A DNA stretch of 64,000 nt, from contig NZ_JAHCSH010000005.1 of the NCBI RefSeq assembly GCF_018474005.1, positions 272,212-336,211 of the forward strand, written 5' to 3'. Made by a program: the position numbers and the translations under genes. Source of the DNA: Curvibacter sp. CHRR-16. Lineage in GTDB: Bacteria > Pseudomonadota > Gammaproteobacteria > Burkholderiales > Burkholderiaceae_C. Below, piece by piece: positions 63,819 to 64,000 of the stretch. The notes beneath the pieces are model-generated. The model had not been told where the DNA came from. It ran no database searches and saw only the letters and a list, made by a program, of their open reading frames with translations. The number at the start of each line of letters is the position of its first letter. The first letter of the stretch is position 1.

Positions 63819-64000
63819 CACTGGGCTTTGGAGTCCGGGGTTAATTTAACTGGTTTTGCATCAACGTCTTGGCGTAGGCTGACGGCGTCAAACCGCCAAG
63901 GGATCTCTTAGGCCTTTCTTCGTTGTATTCCCTGCGCCAGGATTCAACGACCACTCGGGCATGCTGCAAGCTGGTGAACCAGTGCTCGTTCAGGCATTCG
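63797..64000 (-). mobile_element. IS3-family insertion sequence, right part
   Basis: The element starts with a CGTCCCCCCGTTTTC-like end near 63800 (exact boundary uncertain) and continues beyond the window. It interrupts the ParB-like gene. Its transposase gene end is annotated separately. Confidence 0.6.
63841..64000 (-). CDS. IS3-family transposase OrfB, C-terminal part
   Basis: The minus-strand frame read to the stop at 63841 gives N-E-H-W-F-T-S-L, A-R-V-V-V-E-S-W-R-R-E-Y-N-E-E-R-P and then S-L-G-G-L-T-P-S-A-Y-A, the standard C-terminus of IS3-family rve transposases (IS407/IS51-like). The catalytic D and E residues lie outside the window, to the right. No OrfA visible. Confidence 0.85.
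   Translation of the reverse strand, partial: ECLNEHWFTSLQHARVVVESWRREYNEERPKRSLGGLTPSAYAKTLMQNQLN

Overview
The window looks like a chromosomal segment of a betaproteobacterium, most probably Comamonadaceae (Burkholderiales). The evidence is GC-rich coding, long genes of typical burkholderialean type (PurL of about 1,346 residues, Tex, KatG, a polar amino-acid ABC transporter), a lysine-catabolic saccharopine dehydrogenase/aldehyde dehydrogenase pair, and a metal island of Cupriavidus/Polaromonas type (CopK, CzcI-like proteins, CadR/CadA, CusCBA). The genus assignment is inference.

Bases 1 to about 39.8 kb are accessory DNA. Bases 1-7.2 kb carry plasmid/ICE-like genes: an HslV-like Ntn hydrolase cut by the window edge, a leftward operon of unknown function (82-residue repeat protein, unknown 297-residue protein, GHKL ATPase, STAS-like DUF4325 protein, single-pass membrane protein, KfrB-like protein), a DUF3606 protein, a tiny YHYH-type secreted peptide, KfrA and an unknown Cys-containing protein. 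Bases 7.2-14.8 kb are a cadmium/zinc/lead block: cadR and a His-tailed EamA transporter face the P1B ATPase cadA, followed by His-rich small proteins, an orphan motA, a PCu(A)C copper chaperone and a DUF3703 gene that has its own CadR/PbrR-type promoter. Bases 14.8-18.9 kb hold an envelope-repair operon (lspA, dsbB, a DsbA-like gene, SCO, an L,D-transpeptidase) preceded by a CzcI-like gene. Bases 19.0-34.6 kb are a copper-resistance region: copK, copS and copR leftward, and rightward from an 18-bp CopR-type palindrome a TolC-like protein, multicopper oxidase, cupredoxin, CusF-like protein, DUF411 protein, Cu(I) P1B ATPase and cusCBA. Bases 34.6-39.8 kb hold a metallophosphoesterase, an unknown gene, an XRE regulator, a HAD protein and an operon of a tyrosine recombinase, a zinc-finger GNAT resembling cohesin acetyltransferases (Eco1/ESCO), and an unknown protein.

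From 40.1 kb the content becomes housekeeping: lysine degradation, an HSL-type esterase, a patatin, an HDOD protein, Tex, a Fic protein, KatG, an amino-acid ABC importer, an unusual chemoreceptor with a binding-protein-like domain behind its signalling domain, PurL and an ABC exporter. The window ends in a ParB-like gene truncated by an IS3-family element.

The metal genes form one coherent response. CadR controls Cd/Zn/Pb export and CopR/CopS controls copper. Periplasmic oxidation (multicopper oxidase), sequestration (CopK, cupredoxin, CusF, PCu(A)C, SCO), inner-membrane export (P1B ATPases) and trans-envelope export (CusCBA) complement one another. The lsp/dsb/ldt operon plausibly repairs metal damage to envelope disulfides and wall. 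The two least explained loci, and the best candidates for something undescribed, are the GHKL-ATPase/STAS-like operon (0.8-4.7 kb) and the recombinase/ESCO-like operon (36.9-39.8 kb). No tRNA, rRNA, CRISPR array or conjugation gene was recognised.
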